A stretch of DNA of 64,000 nucleotides from Candidatus Coatesiibacteriota bacterium (GTDB lineage: Bacteria > JAFGND01): the NCBI GenBank assembly GCA_016927185.1, contig JAFGND010000071.1, forward strand, positions 1 through 64,000, written 5' to 3'. The position numbers and the translations under genes are program-made. Numbering within the stretch: the stretch's first letter is position 1; each line of letters opens with the position of its first letter. Positions 1-7,653 of this stretch are shown in pieces. The notes below the pieces were generated by a model, which saw only the letters and a list, made by a program, of their open reading frames with translations, did no database searches and was not told where the DNA came from.

Positions 1-750
1 AGTTCTGATGAAACCCTTAAATACTGGAGAATATCAGATGGAAGCTGCATAAGAACATTTACCGGGCATAGTGGTACTGTCTATTCAGTTGCCATCTCTC
101 CAGATGGTCAGTATGCCTTGTCTGGAAGTAGGGATTATACCCTTAAATACTGGAGAATATCAGATGGAAGCTGGATAAGAACATTTACCGGGCATAGTGG
201 TTGGGTTTATGATGCGGTCTACAGCTCTCTCAACCTCAAGGTTCTTGCTCCAAATGGTGGAGAGCAGTGGGAAGTAGGTTCCCAGAATACAATTCAATGG
301 ACAAATGTAGGTGAGGATAGTCTTAATATATCCTATTCAACTAATAGTGGCTCTACCTGGATACAAGTAGCAACAGTTCCCTGTGATCCTAATTCATATC
401 TCTGGACTGTTCCTGATACTCCATCCGAAGAATGTCTTGTAAAAGTCTGTCCGAAAGCAGGAGCACCAGTGGATCAGAGTGATGCAGTTTTCACAATATA
501 CAAAAAGACTGGCTTTTTTAAAACAACAACAGAGAAAGCATTACCGATATCCTTCTCAGTTTCTCCTAATCCTTTCTCAGAAAGATTGACAATAACAGTT
601 CCTTCTTCAGCTGCTGTTTATGATATAACAGGAAGAATGATAGCAAGACTTGATAAAGGCAGACATTCTCTTGATACCAGCAGATGGAGAGAGGGAGTAT
701 ATATAGTGCAGAGCGGGAAGGAAGCTAAAAGGATAGTAAAGATTAAGTAA
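1..750 (+). CDS. WD40-repeat secreted protein with C-terminal sorting domain (5' partial)
   Basis: The reading frame is open from the first base, so the N-terminus lies outside the window. The visible part starts with two WD40-type repeats (TLKYWRISDG, TFTGHSG) of 42 residues. An Ig-like/FlgD-like section follows (VLAPNGGEQWEVGS ... TIQWT). The last 70 residues contain SVSPNPFSERLTITV and end in a short basic tail (KRIVKIK), typical of Por/type IX secretion C-terminal sorting domains. The protein is therefore probably exported and surface-attached, with a propeller for ligand or protein contact; its partner is unknown. The two repeats are almost identical at the DNA level (see the repeat entry). 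TTG and ATG codons inside this stretch are not the true start. Confidence 0.8.
   Translation, partial: SSDETLKYWRISDGSCIRTFTGHSGTVYSVAISPDGQYALSGSRDYTLKYWRISDGSWIRTFTGHSGWVYDAVYSSLNLKVLAPNGGEQWEVGSQNTIQWTNVGEDSLNISYSTNSGSTWIQVATVPCDPNSYLWTVPDTPSEECLVKVCPKAGAPVDQSDAVFTIYKKTGFFKTTTEKALPISFSVSPNPFSERLTITVPSSAAVYDITGRMIARLDKGRHSLDTSRWREGVYIVQSGKEAKRIVKIK
13..201 (+). repeat. 126-bp period WD40 DNA repeat
   Basis: Bases 13-75 and 139-201 match at 62 of 63 positions (C/G difference at 48/174). The period of 126 bp equals 42 codons, one WD40 repeat. This points to recent duplication or gene conversion inside the propeller-coding region. More copies probably lie upstream of the window. Confidence 0.9.
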
Positions 751-842
751 TAAAATAACCAGGAATATTCATCTTTCTAAATCCTTGTATAATAAAGGAG
801 TATAAGGTTATAAATAGGGAAAATGGCTGTATGACTGAATTA

Positions 843-916
843 TTACACCCTAGAGGAATCGAACCTCTAACCTCCTGATCCGTAGTCAGGTACTCTATCC
901 AATTGAGCTAAGGGTG
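843..916 (-). tRNA. tRNA-Arg (anticodon ACG)
   Basis: Read on the minus strand, the acceptor arms GCACCCT and AGGGTGT pair with one G-U. The anticodon stem CCTGA/TCAGG encloses loop CTACGGA (anticodon ACG). The T arm carries GGTTCGATTC. The discriminator is A, and CCA is not encoded. An ACG anticodon, normally edited to ICG by TadA, reads CGN codons, including the CGT codons prominent in the gene at 56755. The gene stands alone between a plus-strand CDS and a gene-poor gap. Confidence 0.95.
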
Positions 917-1235
917 CAATTTAAATAAGCGTTTGAATATTAAGCTTTCTTGTCAAGAGAGAAGTGATTATTGATAAAGCTGGTTCATTGAAATCACCTT
1001 GTTGCAGGGAATACTATCTGAATGCCTGTGAATTAGCAGCAATTGAGTTTGTCTGTAATGAATTGATGCAGGCATATAAAACATGTATGAATCTATACTG
1101 AAAGCAGGTTTTGATAAGAATCCCGCAAACAAGGTTGACACAACATGAATTCCACTTATATTGATTAATATCTAAAATACTTGACAATTGAATGCTGTTT
1201 TAGACCTTTCTGCTAATTGCAAACTGAACAAAAGG
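917..1235. other. Gene-poor gap with a possible 45-codon ORF
   Basis: This stretch separates the tRNA from the long rightward gene run. The only open frame seen is plus-strand 964-1101 (GTG start, 45 codons, five Cys), with no recognisable family and no clear Shine-Dalgarno. It may be a decayed gene fragment or chance. The promoter-like site at 1135-1162 is the other notable element. No tRNA, hairpin or known riboswitch was recognised. Confidence 0.3.
1135..1162 (+). promoter_or_regulatory. Candidate sigma-70 promoter for the 1.2-17 kb run
   Basis: TTGACA (1135-1140), a 16-bp spacer and TATATT (1157-1162) match the consensus at 11 of 12 positions. It lies about 70 bp upstream of the first likely start (1236) and is the first good promoter before a long set of overlapping genes. 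A second TTGACA at 1181-1186 has no good -10 partner. Confidence 0.5.
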
Positions 1236-1631
1236 ATGGTTGACTTGAAATATATAATCGTATTTCTTTTCATATTGGGATTAAGCTGTCATCCCAAGAA
1301 TATCTTCCAGAAAAGAGAGAATCCTGTTGATAGTTTTGGAAGGAAATTCACATTCAAGTATAACGCTCCATATGCTACACAGGTTAACCTTTTCGGCAAT
1401 TTTCCTTTCAATGATGATTGCGGAAAAAGCTCATTTCATGGGAGATTTGATTTAAGGATATATTCGTTGAAAAAAGATGATAATGGAATATGGAAATATA
1501 CTGTCAATCTTCCCAAGGGAAGATATTATTATCATTATGTTGTTGATGGTCAACATCACATACTTGATCCATTGAATCCTGAAAAAGTGAATATTGAAGG
1601 GAAAGAATACTCTTTACTGATAGTTTATTGA
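1236..1631 (+). CDS. Lipoprotein with glycogen-binding-like (CBM48/E-set) domain
   Basis: 131 residues from the ATG at 1236; an upstream TTG at 1188 would put 16 non-signal residues before the hydrophobic segment. The signal peptide ends in a lipobox (LGLSC, Cys18). Residues about 38-128 look like an E-set domain of the AMPK-beta/CBM48 type: FTFKYNAPYATQVNLFGNF, then KYTVNLPKGRYYYHYVVDG and ILDPLNPE. In the family this fold binds alpha-glucans or serves as a docking module. There is no catalytic domain. Its stop overlaps the next start (TGATG), so it is coupled to the response regulator. A role in carbohydrate sensing is only inference. Confidence 0.7.
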   Translation: MVDLKYIIVFLFILGLSCHPKNIFQKRENPVDSFGRKFTFKYNAPYATQVNLFGNFPFNDDCGKSSFHGRFDLRIYSLKKDDNGIWKYTVNLPKGRYYYHYVVDGQHHILDPLNPEKVNIEGKEYSLLIVY

Positions 1632-2998
1632 TGTCAATTTTATTAGTAGAAGATAAAGCAAGCCTTCGAGAGATGCTTAAGACTACCCTTACCATAGAGG
1701 GTTTTTCAGTTCTTGAATCAGATAACATACTTGATGCAAAACATTTGATTACAACAAAGGATATTGATTTGCTGATAACAGATTTAAGATTGCCTGATGG
1801 TTCAGGGATTGATCTTCTAAAATTCATAAGTGCAAACAACAAACTCATCCCGACAATAGTAATGACTGCATTTGCGACAATAGAGGCGGCAGTAACTGCC
1901 ATGAAACTTGGAGCTTCAGAATTTCTTACTAAACCAGTGGATCCTGACTTGCTGCTTCTTAAAATCCAGAATGTGCTTGATTACAAAGCACTCCAGAATG
2001 AGAATATTGATTTAAAGAGGAAACTAACGTTTGTTCAAGAGCCAATAGGTATATCAGCGATCTGGGCCAGGATAATTGAAACAGCATGCAAGATAGCAGA
2101 AAGTGATGCGAATGTACTCTTGAATGGAGAAAGTGGAGTCGGGAAAGAATTGATTGCAAGATTCATACATGAAAAAAGCCCTAGAAACAAAGCTCCATAT
2201 ATAGTTATCAATTGTGCTGCGATTCCAACTGAGTTAATGGAGTCAGAATTATTTGGTAGCGAGAAAGGTGCATATACAGGAAGCATAAAAAGGAAACAAG
2301 GTCTGTTTGAACTAGCCGACAAGGGAACTGTTTTTCTTGATGAAATAGGGGATCTGGCTTACAAACTCCAGGCAAAAGTCTTGCGGGTTATACAGGAGAA
2401 AAATTTCACCAGAGTTGGAGGAGAAACTTCCATCAATATAGATGTAAGAATAATCGCTGCAACAAACAAGGATTTACAGGAAGCAATCAAGTCAGGGAGT
2501 TTCAGGGAGGATCTTTTTTACAGGCTGAATGTCCTTCCCATAACAATTCCCCCTCTGAGGATGAGACAAGATGATATTCCGATTCTTGCCGAGTGTTTCT
2601 TGAAAAAAGCGTGCAGCAAATTAAATAAATCTGTTCCATTACTTGATGCAGACTATATGAAAATGCTTCAGAATTACACATGGCCAGGTAATGTGAGAGA
2701 ACTTGAAAATCTCATGGAGAGAGTTGCCATTCTCGGGAGCGATTCAATCAGGGAATTATGTCTTGACTTATCAGGTGAAACATCCAATAATATAGATTAT
2801 AATGATCTTATTTCTAGAAAAGTTCCTCTGGGAGAGATAACCAAAATGGTAACATATAAGACTGAGAAGAACTATATAATTTCAGTACTGAGATTTGCAA
2901 ACAGGAACAAAGCCAGGGCAGCTCAACTTCTATCCATAAGTTATAAGACGCTTTTTAACAAACTAAAGGAGTATAACATCAGCGATGAAGAAATTTAG
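1631..2998 (+). CDS. Sigma-54-dependent NtrC-family response regulator
   Basis: 455 residues, ATG at 1631 inside the previous stop. The receiver domain (1-115) has E7/D8, phosphoacceptor D51, T79 and K101. The AAA+ domain has Walker A GESGVGKE (166-173), the sigma-54 contact loop as GAYTGS (213-218; consensus GAFTGA), Walker B VFLDEIG (234-240) and FREDLFYRLN. A Fis-type helix-turn-helix occupies about the last 45 residues (NRNKARAAQLL..KTLFNKL). It should activate sigma-54 promoters on phosphorylation. No histidine kinase is adjacent and no sigma-54 promoter was found by eye in the window, so the partner and regulon lie elsewhere. Confidence 0.95.
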   Translation: MSILLVEDKASLREMLKTTLTIEGFSVLESDNILDAKHLITTKDIDLLITDLRLPDGSGIDLLKFISANNKLIPTIVMTAFATIEAAVTAMKLGASEFLTKPVDPDLLLLKIQNVLDYKALQNENIDLKRKLTFVQEPIGISAIWARIIETACKIAESDANVLLNGESGVGKELIARFIHEKSPRNKAPYIVINCAAIPTELMESELFGSEKGAYTGSIKRKQGLFELADKGTVFLDEIGDLAYKLQAKVLRVIQEKNFTRVGGETSINIDVRIIAATNKDLQEAIKSGSFREDLFYRLNVLPITIPPLRMRQDDIPILAECFLKKACSKLNKSVPLLDADYMKMLQNYTWPGNVRELENLMERVAILGSDSIRELCLDLSGETSNNIDYNDLISRKVPLGEITKMVTYKTEKNYIISVLRFANRNKARAAQLLSISYKTLFNKLKEYNISDEEI

Positions 2999-3443
2999 GA
3001 AATATCTTTTTTCCCTGTTTGTTTTCGTATCTTTGGGAATGGTTTGTACAAATGAAACAGATCCTGATGACAGGAATGATGAGCAGGATACTGATTATCC
3101 TGTCCTCGTTGTAAGAATATTTGGCAAATCTGCAAGAAATCCTGGAAAAGATGTTGGCTTGGGTCATGCTGAATTTGGAATTGAAGGGAAATATACATAC
3201 ACTTTAGAAGGTCATTTGTATGATAATAAGGATGTTACATTAAAGTGCGAGATGAATATATCAGAGCTGGATAAATATTATTTCTGTAATGCTTATCTTT
3301 ATAAAAGTTACTATGATTCAACTGAGATATGGATCAAGGCTTACAAATACTTAAATGGTATTGAAACATTCATTGATTCTACGAAACACTATCAATCAAC
3401 TGATACAGTTAATTTCAGATGGAAACCGGAGCAGAATAACTGA
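2985..3443 (+). CDS. Small exported protein of unknown function
   Basis: 152 residues; ATG overlaps the end of the regulator gene by 14 nt. The N-terminus is basic then hydrophobic (MKKFRKYLFSLFVF), followed by LGMVC (Cys21). This is an imperfect lipobox, so either a lipoprotein or a signal-peptidase I substrate is possible. After an acidic linker (TDPDDRNDEQDTD) comes a beta-rich domain of about 110 residues (YPVLVVRIFG ... YTYTLEGHLYD ... CEMNISELDKYYFC). It resembles a small Ig-like or carbohydrate-binding-like fold, but no family is recognised. It is followed after 2 nt by dxr. Confidence 0.65.
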   Translation: MKKFRKYLFSLFVFVSLGMVCTNETDPDDRNDEQDTDYPVLVVRIFGKSARNPGKDVGLGHAEFGIEGKYTYTLEGHLYDNKDVTLKCEMNISELDKYYFCNAYLYKSYYDSTEIWIKAYKYLNGIETFIDSTKHYQSTDTVNFRWKPEQNN

Positions 3444-3445
3444 TT

Positions 3446-4588
3446 ATGATTAAGAATGTTGTTATCCTTGGCTCAACAGGCTCAATAGGAGTAAATACTC
3501 TCAAGATTATAGATCTTTATAAAGATAAACTCAATCTGATTGGTATAAGCTGTTATAAAAGCATAGATTTGTTCAGAAAGCAAATTGCAAGTTACTCTCC
3601 TAAATATATAGCTTTGCCTGAAGGAATTAGTGTTGACTTTCCGGAAAACAGAATATTAAGAGGAACAGATGGCTTGAATAAAATGGCTGAGCTTGAGGAA
3701 GCTGATATAATAGTTAATGCTCTTGTTGGCTCTGTCGGCTTGTTGCCAAGTTATTATGCCTTGAAAACAGGCAAAAGGCTTGCTCTTGCTAACAAGGAAA
3801 GCCTTGTAATTGGAGGTGAAATTCTCCTTAAAACTGCACTTGATAATAATGCTGAATTGATACCTGTTGATAGTGAGCATTCAGCTATTCATCAATGCCT
3901 GAAAGGCGAGGATAAAACTTCAATCAAGAAAATCATTCTTACTGCTTCAGGAGGTCCTTTCCGGGAAAGAGACAAGATGAGTTTCCCTGATATAACTCCT
4001 GCTGAAGCCTTGAAACATCCAAACTGGTCAATGGGGAAGAGAATTACAATAGATTCAGCTACTCTAATGAATAAAGGATTTGAAGTAATTGAAGCTATAC
4101 ATCTGTTCAATGTTCCTATTGAGAATATTGATGTCATGATTCATCCACAATCGATTATCCATAGCATGGTTGAATTTAATGACAATTCGATTATTGCCCA
4201 GCTTGGTATTCCTGATATGTGCTTGCCAATACAATATGCACTTATGTTTCCTAAAAGGCTTCCTTCTCTTGCATCTTGTTGTGATTTAGCAAAAATATCT
4301 TTTCTGAACTTTTATCCACCTGACCAGGAGACATTTCCTTGCCTGTCATTGGCTTTTGAATCAATAAAAAAAGGAGATTATTATCCAACATTCTTGAATG
4401 CCTCAGATGAAGTTGCAGTCTCTGGATTTCTTGAAGAAAAGATAACTTTTGACAAGATTCCCTTGATAATAGAAAAGGCACTGGAAAATTGCATTGAAGG
4501 CAGAATTAACAGTATTGATGATCTTGTTTCAGCAGATGTTGAAGCAAGAGCAAAAGCAAATGACTTGCTTGAACTTATGAAAAGATAG
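3446..4588 (+). CDS. dxr: 1-deoxy-D-xylulose 5-phosphate reductoisomerase
   Basis: 380 residues, the usual length. It converts DXP to 2-C-methyl-D-erythritol 4-phosphate with NADPH, the committed step of the non-mevalonate isoprenoid pathway. The NADPH loop GSTGSIGVNTL is near the N-terminus. LANKESLV, PVDSEHSAIHQCL (metal Asp/Glu), LTASGGPFR, HPNWSMGKRITIDSATLMNK and NASDEVAV are all present. Another enzyme of the pathway, IspE, is encoded at the end of the window. The gene sits 2 nt upstream of rseP, a common dxr-rseP pairing. Confidence 0.97.
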   Translation: MIKNVVILGSTGSIGVNTLKIIDLYKDKLNLIGISCYKSIDLFRKQIASYSPKYIALPEGISVDFPENRILRGTDGLNKMAELEEADIIVNALVGSVGLLPSYYALKTGKRLALANKESLVIGGEILLKTALDNNAELIPVDSEHSAIHQCLKGEDKTSIKKIILTASGGPFRERDKMSFPDITPAEALKHPNWSMGKRITIDSATLMNKGFEVIEAIHLFNVPIENIDVMIHPQSIIHSMVEFNDNSIIAQLGIPDMCLPIQYALMFPKRLPSLASCCDLAKISFLNFYPPDQETFPCLSLAFESIKKGDYYPTFLNASDEVAVSGFLEEKITFDKIPLIIEKALENCIEGRINSIDDLVSADVEARAKANDLLELMKR

Positions 4589-4590
4589 AT

Positions 4591-5922
4591 ATGTTAACAG
4601 TAATAGCTACTATTTTACTCTTTGGATTGCTTGTAATAATCCATGAACTTGGTCATTTTATTAGTGCAAAGATTTTTGGTGTAAGGGTAGAGAGATTCAG
4701 TATAGGATTTCCTCCTAGGATAGCTGCATTTAAATGGGGTGAAACAGATTATCAGATAGGAGCTATTCCCTTTGGAGGTTATGTAAAACTTGATGGCGAG
4801 GTTATAGAGGAAAGCGATGCTGACAGAGAACTTAATCCATGGGAATTCATGGCAAAACCTGCATGGCAGAGATTTATAATCTTCTTTTCAGGTCCTTTCA
4901 TGAACTTCATCCTTGCAATTTTAGTGATTTTCATACTTCTTTTAATCCAGGGTGAATCCTTTATTGAAAGTGATACAATACTGAAAGTAATTGATAATTC
5001 ACCAGCATTTGAAGCCGGATTAAAGAAAGATGACAGGATAATTGAAGTAAACGGGATTAAAGTTGAAAGCTGGAATGTGGTAGAAAGTGCAGAAGAAAAA
5101 GGCAAGACAATAACATTGAAAATTGCCAGAAAAGATTCTATCTTTGCTGTTAAAATTCAACCTAGATATTACAATGAACTTGAGAGTTATTGGCTTGGTA
5201 TTGAACCAGTACTTCCCCCTTATGTAGGAAAGGTAAAAAAGAACAGCCCAGCTTTCAAGGCAGGATTAATGGATGGTGATTTGCTGACAGCATTGACTTT
5301 ACATCCAGGGAAAAATGATGAGAAGCATGTTGTTTTGAAAGACTGGAGCGATCTTGTTACATATGTTCATCCAAACCTGGATAATCCTCTTATCATTCAT
5401 TGGAATAGAGGAGATAGTCTATTTTCTTCCAAGATTGTACCTGAAATAGAAGAGGTTCTAAGTAAAGATAAGGTTGTCAAAGTTGGATTGATTGGAATAG
5501 GTCCAAAAATACCAACCAGAGGATTACCTTTCTTGAAGGCTGTTTATATTTCTATTAAAAGGGCGATTTCCTTTTCAGGATTATTATTCAAGGTACTCAG
5601 CAATCTTATTGAAAAACCATCATTACAGGATATGGGAGGACCTATCAGGGTAGTACAGGCAGTTTATGAAAGCGTTCAATGGGGTTTACTGCATTATCTC
5701 AGTCTGCTAGCAGCACTATCAGTTCAGCTTGCGATTTTCAATCTGCTGCCGTTACCTGTTCTGGATGGCGGGCAGATAACTTTTCTTATATTTGAGGGAA
5801 TCTTGAGAAAGAAGCTTTCCATTAAACAAAGACAGATATCACAGTTGGTTGGTTTTGCACTATTTGGTTTGCTTCTGATAGCTGTAACTTATAATGATAT
5901 ATCAAGATTAATAAGCAGGTAG
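4591..5922 (+). CDS. rseP: RIP zinc metalloprotease, site-2 protease (RseP family)
   Basis: 443-residue inner-membrane intramembrane protease. The first TM helix carries HELGHF (zinc ligands H18 and H22, catalytic E19). The C-terminal LDGGQ (391-395) provides the third zinc ligand Asp392. Between them are two PDZ-like regions: NSPAFEAGLKKDDRIIEVNG and NSPAFKAGLMDGDLLTAL. TM helices lie around 100-120, 365-390 and 415-435. In the family it cleaves anti-sigma factors or signal-peptide remnants. No RseA-like substrate is next to it; the zf-HC2 protein at 43551 lacks a TM helix and is unlikely to be one. Confidence 0.95.
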   Translation: MLTVIATILLFGLLVIIHELGHFISAKIFGVRVERFSIGFPPRIAAFKWGETDYQIGAIPFGGYVKLDGEVIEESDADRELNPWEFMAKPAWQRFIIFFSGPFMNFILAILVIFILLLIQGESFIESDTILKVIDNSPAFEAGLKKDDRIIEVNGIKVESWNVVESAEEKGKTITLKIARKDSIFAVKIQPRYYNELESYWLGIEPVLPPYVGKVKKNSPAFKAGLMDGDLLTALTLHPGKNDEKHVVLKDWSDLVTYVHPNLDNPLIIHWNRGDSLFSSKIVPEIEEVLSKDKVVKVGLIGIGPKIPTRGLPFLKAVYISIKRAISFSGLLFKVLSNLIEKPSLQDMGGPIRVVQAVYESVQWGLLHYLSLLAALSVQLAIFNLLPLPVLDGGQITFLIFEGILRKKLSIKQRQISQLVGFALFGLLLIAVTYNDISRLISR

Positions 5923-5928
5923 GTTATT

Positions 5929-6366
5929 ATGGTTAGCTATACTGAATATCTATATTTCAACACAAAACAAAAGAGAGAGTATGTTAATATTACCCATGAA
6001 ATAGAGAGGATTGTTTCAAGCAGTGGCATAATTGAAGGTATGGTGCTGGTTTCGGCAATGCATATTACTGCTGGAGTTTATGTAAATGACGCAGAATCAG
6101 GCTTGATCAAAGATATCGATGAGTGGTTGCAGAAACTAGCTCCTTATGCAGAATATAATCACCACAAAACAGGAGAGACTAATGGTGATGCACATCTGAA
6201 AAATCTTTTAATAGGTCATCAGGTTATTATTCCAATAACAGCAGGAAGTCTTGATTTGGGTCAATGGCAGCAGATTTATTATGCCGAATTTGATGGCCAG
6301 AGAAGAAAGAGGTTGATTGTAAAAGTAATGGGTGAAAAAGAAGGAGAAAGCGATGAAGAAACTTAA
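5929..6366 (+). CDS. YjbQ family protein (UPF0047)
   Basis: 145 residues. It has the hallmark blocks of the YjbQ/UPF0047 family: [15 protein letters not shown], an [15 protein letters not shown] block and [17 protein letters not shown]. Some members show weak thiamine-phosphate synthase activity in vitro, but the physiological role is unsettled. The domain fills the whole protein. It lies 6 nt after rseP, and its end overlaps the start of the DinB-like gene by 14 nt. Confidence 0.88.
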   Translation: MVSYTEYLYFNTKQKREYVNITHEIERIVSSSGIIEGMVLVSAMHITAGVYVNDAESGLIKDIDEWLQKLAPYAEYNHHKTGETNGDAHLKNLLIGHQVIIPITAGSLDLGQWQQIYYAEFDGQRRKRLIVKVMGEKEGESDEET

Positions 6367-6838
6367 GGAATACATAATAGCTGAGTTAAATCGCAATAAA
6401 AATCATATTTTAGATACATGTGATGTACTGACAGAAGAAGAGTTGCTGTTTATTCCCGCTGAGGGAGGTCAATGCATAAAAGTCTTGCTTCTTCACATGA
6501 CGGATTTGGAGGAAGCATGGATAGTCTCAGTTCTTCTGGGACAAGAACACGAAATAGGGGAGCGTTTCAAGATAGACTGGGAAACTGCTAATGCAAATAA
6601 TCTACCTATTTATGATGATTTGAAAAAGTATTTCATTGAGACAAGACAGAATTTTATAGAAACAATTGAAGAACTAGCTGCATATGATTTTGAAGATACA
6701 CTGAAAGCATTTCAATCTGAGAAAAAGATTTCAGTAAAGGAAGCAATTAGTCATATGATCGAAAGCAGTTCGATGTATCTTGGAAAAATCAGGATGTTAA
6801 TAGAATTGCAGGGAAAGACCCCTGTGGAGTTGATATAA
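6353..6838 (+). CDS. DinB-like four-helix protein, metal site degenerate
   Basis: 161 residues from the ATG at 6353, preceded by AAGGAG at 6341; a GTG at 6332 lacks a site. The all-helical sequence with a [14 protein letters not shown] block early and [17 protein letters not shown] late matches the DinB/YfiT-like fold. In the family three His residues bind a metal, two of them in a late HxxxH block. Here the late block keeps one His (SHM) and replaces the other with Ser/Met. Metal-dependent thiol transferase activity is therefore doubtful. Confidence 0.72.
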   Translation: MKKLKEYIIAELNRNKNHILDTCDVLTEEELLFIPAEGGQCIKVLLLHMTDLEEAWIVSVLLGQEHEIGERFKIDWETANANNLPIYDDLKKYFIETRQNFIETIEELAAYDFEDTLKAFQSEKKISVKEAISHMIESSSMYLGKIRMLIELQGKTPVELI

Positions 6839-7653
6839 TGATAAGGATAGGAATACATGGTGCAGCTGGAAGAATGGGCTTGATGATAGCACAAGCTGCC
6901 TTCAACTGCAAGGAAATAGAGATTGCAGGCGGATGGGATATAAAGGGACATAAAAACTCTAGCAAGGATATTGGCTTGCTTGCTGGCATGGAAAAGGCTG
7001 ATATACTTCTTGAAGAAAATGGTGATGAAATTATAGAGAAATCAGATATCATAATTACTTTCTCGACACCTTATGCTACAATTGAGCTTATCAAGCAAAT
7101 AAAGGGAAGAAGAGCAGGCTTGGTAATTGGAACTACCGGCTTTACAAAGGAACAAGAGGATATTGTACTGGAAGCAAGTTGTTATAATGCTATTGTCAAA
7201 ACCTCTAATTTCTCGATTGGAATAAATCTCCTCCTTTCATTAGTAAAGAATATATCTTCAATATATAAAGATGATGCAGATATAGAAATCGTAGAATTTC
7301 ATCACAAGCATAAGAAGGATGCTCCGTCTGGCACTGCAATTTCCCTTGGGAAAAGCATTGCAGATGGTCTGAAGATTGATTATTATGAAAATGCAGTTTT
7401 CGGGAGAAGCGGGATAACATCTGAAAGACCCTCTAATCAAATTGGGATACATGCTGTAAGAGCTGGGGAAATTGTTGGCAAACACAATATTCTGTTTGCT
7501 GCAAAGAATGAGGAAATAGAGATAATACATAATGCAAAAAGCAGGGCTGTTTTTGCTGAAGGGGCTTTAAGGGCTTGCATATGGTTATATGGAAAGAAGC
7601 CCGGACTCTATGATATGAAGGATGTCTTGGGACTTAACAAGGAGGAACAATGA
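6838..7653 (+). CDS. dapB: 4-hydroxy-tetrahydrodipicolinate reductase
   Basis: 271 residues, ATG overlapping the previous stop (TAATG). It reduces HTPA in the diaminopimelate/lysine pathway. Visible motifs are the nucleotide-binding HGAAGRMGLMIAQAA, GTTGFTKEQ, NFSIGINLLLSLVK, and the catalytic signature EFHHKHKKDAPSGTA with its His pair and Lys. The C-terminus (GEIVGKHNILFA ... RAVFAEGALRACIWL) is intact. It supplies meso-DAP for peptidoglycan and lysine. It is coupled by ATGA overlap to glnA. Confidence 0.97.
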   Translation: MIRIGIHGAAGRMGLMIAQAAFNCKEIEIAGGWDIKGHKNSSKDIGLLAGMEKADILLEENGDEIIEKSDIIITFSTPYATIELIKQIKGRRAGLVIGTTGFTKEQEDIVLEASCYNAIVKTSNFSIGINLLLSLVKNISSIYKDDADIEIVEFHHKHKKDAPSGTAISLGKSIADGLKIDYYENAVFGRSGITSERPSNQIGIHAVRAGEIVGKHNILFAAKNEEIEIIHNAKSRAVFAEGALRACIWLYGKKPGLYDMKDVLGLNKEEQ

